Shown piece by piece: positions 17,001-22,854 of a DNA stretch of 64,000 bases (position 1 is its first letter; every line of letters begins with the position of its first letter). The notes beneath the pieces were generated by a model, which worked only from the letters and a program-made list of their open reading frames with translations, did no database searches and was not told the DNA's origin. The DNA is taken from the NCBI GenBank assembly GCA_022563855.1, contig JADFMN010000009.1, positions 1-64,000 of the forward strand, written 5' to 3'. Made by a program: the position numbers and the translations under genes. Source of the stretch: Armatimonadota bacterium. GTDB taxonomy: Bacteria; Armatimonadota; Fimbriimonadia; Fimbriimonadales; Fimbriimonadaceae.

Positions 17001-17288
17001 GCCGGATTTGATCGCGGCGCCGACTTCCTGCATCTTCTCGTCGCCCGAAGACTGGCGCATGACGTACCTGCTGATCAGCCAGCCGACAAAAAGCGCAACG
17101 ACGCCGAACCCGAGCGATATGTATAGGTAAGTGAAGTCCGACTTGGTGAAGTGGAGGGAGACGCTCCCTCCGCCTGCGGCGAATGCAAAAGACGGCACCA
17201 AGAACGTTGAAATGGCTGCGACAAGCGCGAGCCGTCGAGTCCGCACTCCACGCAAGAGCTTTAGGAGCGATTTGAATACCAAAGACAT
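14055..17288 (-). CDS. hppA: Membrane-bound proton-translocating pyrophosphatase, long form
   Basis: HppA couples hydrolysis of pyrophosphate to proton export across the membrane. The substrate motif DVGADLVGKVE is at residues 239-249, with DNVGDNVGDCAGMAAD following. GNTTKALTKG at 798-807 has Lys802 and Thr805, the pair that marks potassium-independent H+-PPases. The protein is 1077 residues; typical members are about 700. The excess is an acidic, hydrophilic insert at about residues 372-650 between membrane helices. I chose ATG 17288, which leaves a signal-like N-terminus; the frame is open to 17375. The gene is not in an operon with its neighbours. Confidence 0.95.
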   Translation of the reverse strand: MSLVFKSLLKLLRGVRTRRLALVAAISTFLVPSFAFAAGGGSVSLHFTKSDFTYLYISLGFGVVALFVGWLISRYVMRQSSGDEKMQEVGAAIKSGALAYLRQQVTMMSVFVLLLAIGLFFMFSSRYDEMLALWISLSFIGGVAASYFAGYIGMIMAVNANTRTAHAAISSFKNALEIAFKAGAVAGLVTVGMGLIGATLIFMIAKGDAMKLLIGFGFGGSLAALFMRVGGGIFTKAADVGADLVGKVEAGIPEDDARNPATIADNVGDNVGDCAGMAADIFESYEVTLVAALVLGAATATMFDQETWMRLILFALMARGVGIIASIVGIFMVKGSDDIDVDPLRLIRRGFNSSALIAIAATLGLAYFMMGGPKSQSELVVSNELISSETQLVEDFAAIHEILDELSEDEDVPKYTISVDKILESERFNAMFPEDGALGPRRRDFVSVAIFTEEVDVQPAKNLQHFKPINFSDEDNPVLSYTVFKAAEGFGEEPTIITFGEAYEDNDLFVYEVEITTADFQIPAAGGQPPATTSTQRSYYGPMSEDQFSAIKEQAASFQQQFETVNKFDVTLYSNSEGDVRAAISKGEEHLASYLLESSPGSPNPANPGINFYKSDVKTVKTAYDALLLDPAQRMPQEFRAKIATIEQHTAAWWQFALCIIFGILMAFVFEKLTDYYVSLRGKPVQEVAGVSTAGPAPMIITGFALGKESSVFSLLAIVVSLIMPLLVFNPAEYGGYLLSFYGIALVGLGLLTTTGFILAMDTFGPISDNAQGIFEMSGANKTHPEAAKAIQRLDAAGNTTKALTKGFAIATAVVAAVALFHAYVEEGGLTVVGMPLQVPEIFLGVLIGGAAPYLFSAFAINAVGRASFELINDVRAQFRNDPGILAGTSKPDYAKCVAIVTKAAQKELIGPAVLAIAFPVLVGFGFSIGKEGNLVGAQALGGFLVGAIVSGQLLAVMLANSGGIWDNAKKLIEDGMYGGKGSKAHEAGIVCDTVGDPFKDTAGPALNPLIKVMNLVALLMVPIVIMPRSDAVLITITVIAALALAGAVYWSKRGSMFELLQAGQAEAEAAGKGTSE

Positions 17289-17420
17289 AGACAGGCGACC
17301 CCCGAACCCACTCAAGACAGGCATACAAAAACGACCTGACGACCGTAGGCTCAGTTCACGGCTAAGATACCTCAAGCCCGATTCTGGACGCGCCCACCTT
17401 GAGGACCTCGGGGCAGGGTG

Positions 17421-18143
17421 CTATTCAACCGGATTTGCTTCGGCAACGCCGCCCTGGGCCTTGATTTCGGCGGCCAGCAGCTCGGCCTTCATTTTCGGCA
17501 CACCCTGAAGGAGAATGGCGGGTGTGCGGTCGATGATGTCCTTGATCTGATTACGGTTCAGCGCCAGCATCTTTTGCAAGGTCGGAATCATGGCCTCGCG
17601 CTTGACCCCCGCATCGACCAAGACGAGGTTGTACCGAACCTTGGTTGGATCGTGCATGGAGTACGTATGGAGAGCGGGAGACGCGGAGTCTGAGTCATCC
17701 GTCGAGATCGGAATCTCCCGGTCGCACGATTCGCACAGCAGGCCGGTGCTCTTCTCGCTGTAGTAGTTCAGCTCGCCGCAGAACCCGCAGCGCACCTGGT
17801 GGACTTTGAGTACGCGCCCGTCCAAAACGGGGATGTCGCGGTTGCACTTGTCGCATCGGACGTCGCTCTGCGGAGCCGTCGTGAAGAAGTTCTTGGCTCC
17901 GCAAAACGCGCAAGTGAGCTCGACGTTGTCTACTTGGCGCATTTGCGCGAGAATGCGAATCCCGAAGCCGAGAGCAACGACTGCAGCAAGCAGCAGAACC
18001 CATCTCAGTCCTGTCGTGTACGGTGAGGCATAGACGAAGAAAACGATTGCGAAGATTAAAGCGATGATGCCCGGCACCATGACAATGACAGCCTTTTGCA
18101 TCTGCTCTTCACGGACGTTGGAACTGCGTTGGGTGCCCGCCAT
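17421..18143 (-). CDS. Membrane protein with two zinc ribbons and an L7/L12-like C-terminal domain
   Basis: This 240-residue protein has two transmembrane helices (about residues 19-39 and 46-66), then two zinc-ribbon units (Cys78/81 with 97/100, Cys119/122 with 137/140). The C-terminal domain (about 169-235: VRYNLVLVDAG, LNRNQIKDIIDRTPAILLQGVPKMKAE) resembles the ribosomal protein L7/L12 C-terminal domain, including the glycine/valine turn. Its role is unknown; the architecture suggests a membrane-tethered adaptor facing the cytoplasm. An AGGAG site lies 8 nt before the ATG and a TATAAT box is 34 nt upstream. Confidence 0.75.
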   Translation of the reverse strand: MAGTQRSSNVREEQMQKAVIVMVPGIIALIFAIVFFVYASPYTTGLRWVLLLAAVVALGFGIRILAQMRQVDNVELTCAFCGAKNFFTTAPQSDVRCDKCNRDIPVLDGRVLKVHQVRCGFCGELNYYSEKSTGLLCESCDREIPISTDDSDSASPALHTYSMHDPTKVRYNLVLVDAGVKREAMIPTLQKMLALNRNQIKDIIDRTPAILLQGVPKMKAELLAAEIKAQGGVAEANPVE

Positions 18144-18177
18144 AAGATCGACTCCTGTCGTCGTAAGTTCAGCCCAC

Positions 18178-18183
18178 ATTATA
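18178..18183 (-). promoter_or_regulatory. Consensus -10 box (TATAAT) of the zinc-ribbon gene
   Basis: A perfect TATAAT on the minus strand lies 34 nt before the ATG at 18143. This is one of the few leadered genes here with a clear Shine-Dalgarno. Confidence 0.6.
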
Positions 18184-18209
18184 GCTACGTTGGCAGGATT
18201 TCCGTAGTT

Positions 18210-18314
18210 TTATCGGAATCGCCAAACGATTCCGCTGCCACCGGACTTGATGCCATTGGCCGTATAGCTCTTGGCGTGGCCGTCCGCAAAGATCACGGGC
18301 GTCGTCCCGTCGTC
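18210..18314 (-). pseudogene. Orphan C-terminal tail of an H-X9-DG pseudopilin-type protein
   Basis: The minus strand encodes DDGTTPVIFADGHAK, then SYTANGIKSGGSGIVWRFR and a TAA stop. FADGHAKS and the WRFR end are typical of the C-terminus of DUF1559/H-X9-DG proteins with prepilin-type N-termini. No start or N-terminal part exists; the frame closes at a TAG a few codons further upstream inside low-complexity DNA. It is a remnant of a lost gene. Confidence 0.6.
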
Positions 18315-18500
18315 CGATCGTCGTCGGGCACTTCGTGCCGTCGTCTAGTAGTCGCCAGGTTGCCGCCTAGTCGTCGCCAGGACGACCAGACGACGCCGAA
18401 GGCAGACGACAGCGAAGCGGCCGACGGTGCAGCGGGCGACGTTCCAGACTACCTAAATGGCAGACGACGAGCAGTTCGATCAGCGTGAACGCTTTCTTCT
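18315..18500. other. Gene-free low-complexity region rich in CGTCGT/GACGAC
   Basis: This stretch contains repeated GTCGTC, TAGTCGTCGCCAGG and GACGAC blocks with no supported ORF, RNA or promoter. It separates the orphan pseudopilin tail from the end of the STN-domain gene and looks like decayed coding DNA. Confidence 0.5.
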
Positions 18501-19433
18501 TCAAGGCGTGGTTCCGCCTCTGTCGTCGTCGCCGGTATCTCCGGCGTCAACGCCAGGACGGTCCTTGTGCTCCCCGTCGTCGTCGTCGGATTTCGACGGC
18601 GTGATGATGATCAGGCCTCCGTCAGCCTCCTCCGCTTCTTCGCCTCCCGATTCGTCGGGCGCGGCTTCAGGCTCTGACGGAACGATATCCCCAGCGATCA
18701 CCTCGCTCGAACCGAGGCCGAACGGCGGCGAACTGGCAGACAACGGATCGACAGCGGGGATGATCAAAGCGCTTCTCGCGTTCTGTTGCATCGCCGTAAA
18801 CCCGAAGACTCGCCCCATATCGGCTAACACCTGCTTGGCAGGCGCGTCGATGTATTCGATTCTGATGTATAGGTCTTGGAATCCCGGCGCGATGGTGATC
18901 GTGACCCCGGCCTGTACTGCCACCGCTCTTAATGCGTCAGTCAGCAGCATGCGAGGCTCGCTGATCGTGACCAGATTCAGAAACAGATCGTTCACCGGTT
19001 CAGGTCCAGCAGGATCAGCGCTCTGATTTCGGCCAGGGCTCACGTCCAGCAATCCCACGGCGTCATCGGGTGTACCAAGACCGGTCGAGGGCTCAAACGG
19101 GGGCGTCTGCTCGACCGGGGCCGCGTTAGAGTCCGGCTTCCGCGTGATCTGAAATACTGCGTACGACGCGAATGCGACGGAGAACAGAACTAGAGCCGTG
19201 ACTCCGGCGACGGCCAGCTTGGTCGGCCCAAAATGCCGAACGGTCTGCACTGGCACGAAGCGCTCGGCGCGCGACCTGGGCCGAGAGCCCTTCAAGCCTC
19301 GAACCATCTTGAGCCGCTTCGTCATCTCGATTCGCAGATCAGGGTAGCGCTCTCCAAACTCGGCGGTCGCCTCAGGGTCGTCTGCCTCAGCGACGGACCA
19401 CATCAACTCATCCATCTCGCGCGGGATTTTCAT
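18501..19433 (-). CDS. Single-pass membrane protein with STN-like domain, partner of ECF sigma factor
   Basis: This 310-residue protein has an N-terminal cytoplasmic region (residues 1-65, MDELMWSVAEADDPEATAEF) like the sigma-binding end of anti-sigma factors. One transmembrane helix follows (about 72-95), then an exported region with a secretin/TonB short N-terminal (STN)-like domain at about 165-235 (LLTDALRAVAVQAGVTITI; IDAPAKQVLADMGRVFGF), and an Asp/Glu-rich tail. Its ATG overlaps the sigma stop codon (ATGA), so the two are translationally coupled. An anti-sigma/sensor role is inferred from this arrangement. Confidence 0.65.
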   Translation of the reverse strand: MKIPREMDELMWSVAEADDPEATAEFGERYPDLRIEMTKRLKMVRGLKGSRPRSRAERFVPVQTVRHFGPTKLAVAGVTALVLFSVAFASYAVFQITRKPDSNAAPVEQTPPFEPSTGLGTPDDAVGLLDVSPGRNQSADPAGPEPVNDLFLNLVTISEPRMLLTDALRAVAVQAGVTITIAPGFQDLYIRIEYIDAPAKQVLADMGRVFGFTAMQQNARSALIIPAVDPLSASSPPFGLGSSEVIAGDIVPSEPEAAPDESGGEEAEEADGGLIIITPSKSDDDDGEHKDRPGVDAGDTGDDDRGGTTP

Positions 19434-20002
19434 GCGCTGCCAGCGACCTCCTCGTACTGCATCCGGAACCTTTCGCGCGCCCGGAACAGCCTTGTTTTTG
19501 CCGCGTTCGGAGAGCAACCGAGGCTCTCTGCGATCTCAAGAAGGCTCAACTCGTCCCAGTAGAACAGGGTCAGCATCGCGCGATCCGCCGGGTGCAGGCT
19601 CGCCATGGCGACCTCGATATCCGGGTCGACTACGGGGTCGACTTTCTCGCCCTCCACGTTCTCGGCGGCTTCGTTGAGTGGAACGCTCAGCTTCTTGTAC
19701 TTCATCTTCCGAGCTTGCTGAATGCTGCGGTTGACCGCCACGCGGAACAGCCAAGTGGAGAAGCGGGAGCGACCGTCGAATTTCTTGAGGTTTCGAAATA
19801 CGAGCGTGAATATCTCTTGAACGGCGTCAGCCGCTTCGTCGCGGTCCAGCAGCACACCGAGGGCGATCGAGAACACCTTGTCGTGGTAGCGCTCGAACAC
19901 GGTTTGAAACGCGTATTCGTCGCCTGCCAAGACCCGCTCGACGAGTACGATGTCCTCGTCGAACTGTCCTACCTGCCTAGCCTCGTGAATGACCGACACC
20001 AC
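19430..20002 (-). CDS. ECF-type RNA polymerase sigma factor
   Basis: This 190-residue sigma-70 family protein has region 2 (about residues 33-100: FERYHDKVFSIAL, AADAVQEIFTLVFRNL, FSTWLFRVAVNRSI) and region 4 (about 133-182: LHPADRAMLTLFYWDELSLLEIAESLG, AKTRLFRARERF). It lacks regions 1 and 3, as expected for an ECF sigma. It probably directs transcription of an envelope regulon in response to its membrane partner encoded next. Start is GTG 20002 (or the adjacent GTG 19999) behind TTGAGG; the -10 box TAACAT is at 20033-20038. Confidence 0.9.
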   Translation of the reverse strand: MVSVIHEARQVGQFDEDIVLVERVLAGDEYAFQTVFERYHDKVFSIALGVLLDRDEAADAVQEIFTLVFRNLKKFDGRSRFSTWLFRVAVNRSIQQARKMKYKKLSVPLNEAAENVEGEKVDPVVDPDIEVAMASLHPADRAMLTLFYWDELSLLEIAESLGCSPNAAKTRLFRARERFRMQYEEVAGSA

Positions 20003-20032
20003 TTACCTCAATTGACGCTTCGCCTATGCGTC

Positions 20033-20038
20033 ATGTTA
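20033..20038 (-). promoter_or_regulatory. Predicted -10 box (TAACAT) of the ECF sigma operon
   Basis: TAACAT on the minus strand lies 30 nt before the GTG at 20002. The 20003-20096 gap contains nothing else recognisable. Confidence 0.4.
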
Positions 20039-20096
20039 CCGACCCAAATAGGCGCTAAAACCGTTCGACTGACCCAACCCGGCAACTGTACGAGGT

Positions 20097-21554
20097 TCAA
20101 CCGATGCGTACGGGGAATCCAGTCGATATGGCTTTGTACGCCAGAAAGTCCAAGATCAGCAGCGCTGCGGCTACAAAGACCCACGCGTACTTCTCCCGCC
20201 CCTTGAGCCAGAAGCACAGCCCGCCCGCCAGCCCGAGCGAGATCGGAGCGATAGCCGGGTACAGGTATCTGGCCTGACCCTGGAAATACTGCAAGTTGAA
20301 CCTGACGAACAGCAGCGCCACCACGCCGAGCAGGACCGCGCATGTGATCGTGAGCGCCTTGGTCGCCCCATCCATCTTACGTCGGAGCGACAGCAGCCAG
20401 CCCAGGCAAACCAGCGCCAGTGCCGCCATGACCACCCTGTATAGGTTGTTCGAGGCTCCCATCGGGTTCTTTCCTGGCGTCGGTTCGCTAGGCTCGAGCA
20501 GAAAGATGTCCATGTACCCGAACACCCCTACGAACGAGCGAGCCGTCCACCACCCAACCCAGTTCGCCCAGTAGTCCAAATGGACGGCTGGCGTGAAACC
20601 GACCTCGTCGTATACGCGATCCATGAGGACTTGTGCCTGAATACCGTCTTCTCCAGCTTCATCGATAATCCTCGTCGCAACCTCGCGGTATACGGGATCT
20701 GTTATGAGCCGCATCGGCAGGGCGACCGTCTGCGGCTTCGGTGAGCCGACGAACGCCTCGTTGAACGCGCTGATCGCGAACGGGTCGCCGTACAAGTCTT
20801 GGTTGCGGGCCATCCACGGCGAGGCGATGACGACCGGCAGGACGAGGGCCAGCAGCCACACGCGAACGGGAGGTCGCCCCTCGCCCCACAACCGTGTGCA
20901 CAGCAGCGCAACAGCGACGGTCGGCAGCAGCGCGAGAGCGGTAGTTTTAGTCAGCAGGCCGAGTCCGACGACCACTCCGCACCACGCCGCCAACTTCCAA
21001 TCCCATCCTTGCCGAATGCCCCTTGCCGCTAGGGCTACGGTCCACGAACAGATGAGGAACAGCAGAGGGTCGTTGCTGACCGCAGAGTGCAGAGCTATGA
21101 ACATCGGCATGAGGCCGGCGAACGCCACGGCAGCCAGGCCGATCGCGTCGCTCTTCAGCCCCCAGCGCGCCGCCATGAACAGTGCGACCAGCGTTCCGAG
21201 GCCTATGATCGTGTTCAAGAGTCGAAGTCGTCCGCCGCTGGGGCGGTCGCTCGGCTCGGCCCCCGTGAGCTTGCAGAACCCTGCCGCCAGAACGTAGTAA
21301 AGCGGCGGCTGGTGCGCCTGGTACGTTTCGCCCAGATCAGGGCTGCCAGGCTGGAGCACCGGAAATCCGTCGCCATCCAGCAGGCTTTGCACGTAGTTGG
21401 CGTGCTGTCTTTCGTCGGGAGCGCCGATATCCACAGCGTCACCGGCCTGGTGAACAAGGCGTCCCGACTGCCGGTACGGCGTTTTTGAGCTAAAAACCAG
21501 GCAGAGGATCGTGAACAGGGCGAGCAGGATGGTGAGTGGCGAGGTCAGCCGCAT
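20097..21554 (-). CDS. Membrane glycosyltransferase of the family 39/ArnT-PMT type
   Basis: This 485-residue polytopic protein has about eleven hydrophobic helices. An acidic motif after the first helix (DIGAPDERQHANYV) followed by HQPPLYYVL is the catalytic first loop of PMT/ArnT-like GT-C enzymes, which use polyprenyl-phosphate sugars. Acceptor and donor are unknown (lipid or protein glycosylation). The start is set at ATG 21554 because TAGAAT ends 7 nt before it; two in-frame ATG codons slightly upstream overlap the box itself. It is divergent from the selenoprotein gene. Confidence 0.8.
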   Translation of the reverse strand: MRLTSPLTILLALFTILCLVFSSKTPYRQSGRLVHQAGDAVDIGAPDERQHANYVQSLLDGDGFPVLQPGSPDLGETYQAHQPPLYYVLAAGFCKLTGAEPSDRPSGGRLRLLNTIIGLGTLVALFMAARWGLKSDAIGLAAVAFAGLMPMFIALHSAVSNDPLLFLICSWTVALAARGIRQGWDWKLAAWCGVVVGLGLLTKTTALALLPTVAVALLCTRLWGEGRPPVRVWLLALVLPVVIASPWMARNQDLYGDPFAISAFNEAFVGSPKPQTVALPMRLITDPVYREVATRIIDEAGEDGIQAQVLMDRVYDEVGFTPAVHLDYWANWVGWWTARSFVGVFGYMDIFLLEPSEPTPGKNPMGASNNLYRVVMAALALVCLGWLLSLRRKMDGATKALTITCAVLLGVVALLFVRFNLQYFQGQARYLYPAIAPISLGLAGGLCFWLKGREKYAWVFVAAALLILDFLAYKAISTGFPVRIG

Positions 21555-21561
21555 CGCATTC

Positions 21562-21567
21562 ATTCTA
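21562..21567 (-). promoter_or_regulatory. Predicted -10 box (TAGAAT), leaderless GT39-type gene
   Basis: TAGAAT on the minus strand ends 7 nt before the ATG at 21554. Confidence 0.6.
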
Positions 21568-21596
21568 ATACATGGCGCGCCAGGCGGGTTTTGGTA

Positions 21597-21602
21597 TACA
21601 AT
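21597..21602 (+). promoter_or_regulatory. Predicted -10 box (TACAAT) of the selenoprotein gene
   Basis: TACAAT (within TATACAAT) predicts a start of transcription near 21609, inside a palindrome, and a leader of about 38 nt with GGAGAG 9 nt before the ATG at 21647. Confidence 0.55.
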
Positions 21603-21608
21603 ACTCTG

Positions 21609-21623
21609 TAGCACAGTGTGCTA
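21609..21623 (+). promoter_or_regulatory. Perfect 15-bp palindrome at the predicted transcription start (candidate operator)
   Basis: TAGCACA-G-TGTGCTA is an exact inverted repeat with a single central base. It lies 6 nt after the -10 box, where a bound dimeric repressor would block initiation. The cognate regulator is not identifiable from the sequence. Confidence 0.6.
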
Positions 21624-21646
21624 ATGATCCCGGAGAGAAAAAAACA

Positions 21647-22642
21647 ATGATCCGAAAAGCCGTTATAGCAGTTCTTGCGGTGGCTGCAGTCGGTGTCGTG
21701 GCGTTATCGTTTGACGCCGGACACCTAGCTCCATTCGTCAAGACTCTCAACTCGGCCGAAGGCTTGGACGTGTCCTACACCGTCCAAGAGGTAGGGCGAA
21801 CATCAGCTTCCTACCATGTAACTTTGGCGAAACCTGATCTTGCAATGATCGACACGCCTGCGAAGACGTTCTACGCAGATGGCGAGACGATCACGACCTA
21901 TGACAAAAAGCGCAACAAGTACTTCACGAAAGAGCAGACTCATGAAGCGCTCACGGGCCTGTTCGACGACGATGATCTAGCAATCTGGCGGTCGTTCTTC
22001 GACTCCAAGGCGATGGACCGAATCTACTCTAGCAAGAACGAGGGCACGAAGAAGCGCAGGGGCGAGACCCTTCGCGTTATTTCTGCGGTCGTCAATCGCA
22101 ACGGCGATTCCTCGTTCACGCTGTATATCGGAGAGTCCGACGGCCTGCTGAAACAAGCCCAGTTCACATCGACTGCTACGGGTTCGTCATCGACCAAGAT
22201 TCTGAACACGAAGTCGATCAACACGAAAGCTGTTGCGTCGGCAACGTTCGCCTTCACGGCGCCTGAAGGGGCCGAAGAGATGACCGTAGCCGACCTATCG
22301 TCGTCCGAGTGGATTACGGAGTTCGATGTCGCGCTGGAGAACGCCGCCGCGCTCGGCAAGGGAGTCATCATCGACTTCTACGCTGACTGGTGAGGCTTCT
22401 GCAAAAAGCTTAAAGCTGAAGTTTTCAGCAAGGATTCATTCAAAGCTCTGGTTGTAGAGGATTTCGTTCTCGTAAAGGTCAACACGGATCATAACCCGGC
22501 CCTGCAGTCGAAGTACGGGGCAAACGCGTTGCCGACCGTTGTGTTCCTGAACAGCAGCGGCGACGTCATTCACAAGTTCGTCGGTTACAAGCCGTACGAC
22601 GCGGTAGTGAAAGAGGTAGCGAAGGCAAGAGCCAAGCTCTAA
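21647..22642 (+). CDS. Selenoprotein: LolA-like domain fused to thioredoxin domain with Sec-Gly-Phe-Cys site (TGA at 22391)
   Basis: Read through TGA at codon 249 the protein is 331 residues. Residues 1-24 are a signal peptide or anchor. Residues about 30-225 form a LolA/DUF2092-like domain (beta-rich, with FYADGETITTYDKKRNKYF). Residues about 232-331 form a complete thioredoxin fold: VIIDFYADW-U249-GF-C252-KKLKAEVF, cis-proline loop ALPTVVF, and VGYKPYDAVVKEV. The TGA replaces the first Cys of the WCxxC motif, the usual place for selenocysteine in such redox proteins. The likely role is thiol-disulfide exchange on exported proteins. A SECIS-like hairpin follows the TGA and selA is in the same window. 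Conventional gene calling would end it at 22393. Confidence 0.85.
22391..22432 (+). promoter_or_regulatory. UGA Sec codon and candidate bacterial SECIS hairpin
   Basis: After the TGA (22391-22393) the transcript can fold GCTGA (22415-22419) with TCAGC (22425-22429) around loop AGTTT, extended below a 3-nt bulge by CTT/AAG. The loop starts 26 nt after the UGA and has G at its second position, within the published bacterial SECIS consensus (loop 16-37 nt away, G in the first two loop bases). The hairpin is inside coding sequence, as in other bacteria. Confidence 0.65.
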
Positions 22643-22656
22643 AAAGTATAGTCTCG

Positions 22657-22702
22657 GGATCGACGTATCCGGATTGACGCCCGAATGTGGGCGTCGATCC
22701 GG
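22657..22702 (+). other. 3'-UTR hairpin after the selenoprotein gene
   Basis: GACGCCC-gaatgt-GGGCGTC forms a perfect stem near 22675-22694, and the outer GGATCGACG/CGTCGATCC halves offer an alternative longer pairing. It lies between the stop codon and the terminator. No T-tract follows, so it is probably a separate structural element. Confidence 0.45.
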
Positions 22703-22714
22703 TCGTTGTGAGAG

Positions 22715-22747
22715 GCCCCCAGCGAACGGCTGGGGGCTTCTTCTTTT
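22715..22747 (+). terminator. Rho-independent terminator of the selenoprotein gene
   Basis: GCCCCCAG (22715-22722) pairs exactly with CTGGGGGC (22730-22737), followed by TTCTTCTTTT. It isolates the selenoprotein transcript from the dehydrogenase operon. Confidence 0.85.
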
Positions 22748-22803
22748 GGCGTTCGGCTGATGCGCTGGGCCCTTTGAGCCGAAAATGAACCTGAAGGCAA
22801 AGG

Positions 22804-22809
22804 TAAAAT
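22804..22809 (+). promoter_or_regulatory. Predicted -10 box (TAAAAT) of the E1 operon
   Basis: TAAAAT lies 45 nt before the chosen TTG start at 22855, leaving a leader that contains GGAG. Confidence 0.45.
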
Positions 22810-22854
22810 GGGCGGCCCTAGTGACAAGGATTGCCGCTGGATTCGGAGAAGCAC

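Noticed and set aside
18096-18488. Plus-strand ORF over the sigma/zinc-ribbon spacer
   Set aside because: It is low-complexity, overlaps the TATAAT promoter and the pseudopilin relic, and shows no protein-like pattern.
22391-22393. TGA as a genuine stop or nonsense mutation ending the LolA-like protein
   Set aside because: The fold continues without decay for 82 codons, the next stop precedes a strong terminator, the codon replaces a catalytic Cys, and selA is present.
21647-22642. Genome-wide reassignment of UGA (to Trp or Gly) instead of selenocysteine
   Set aside because: Many genes here stop at TGA in tight ATGA overlaps (for example livM/livG and hfq/dapF), so UGA is a normal stop.
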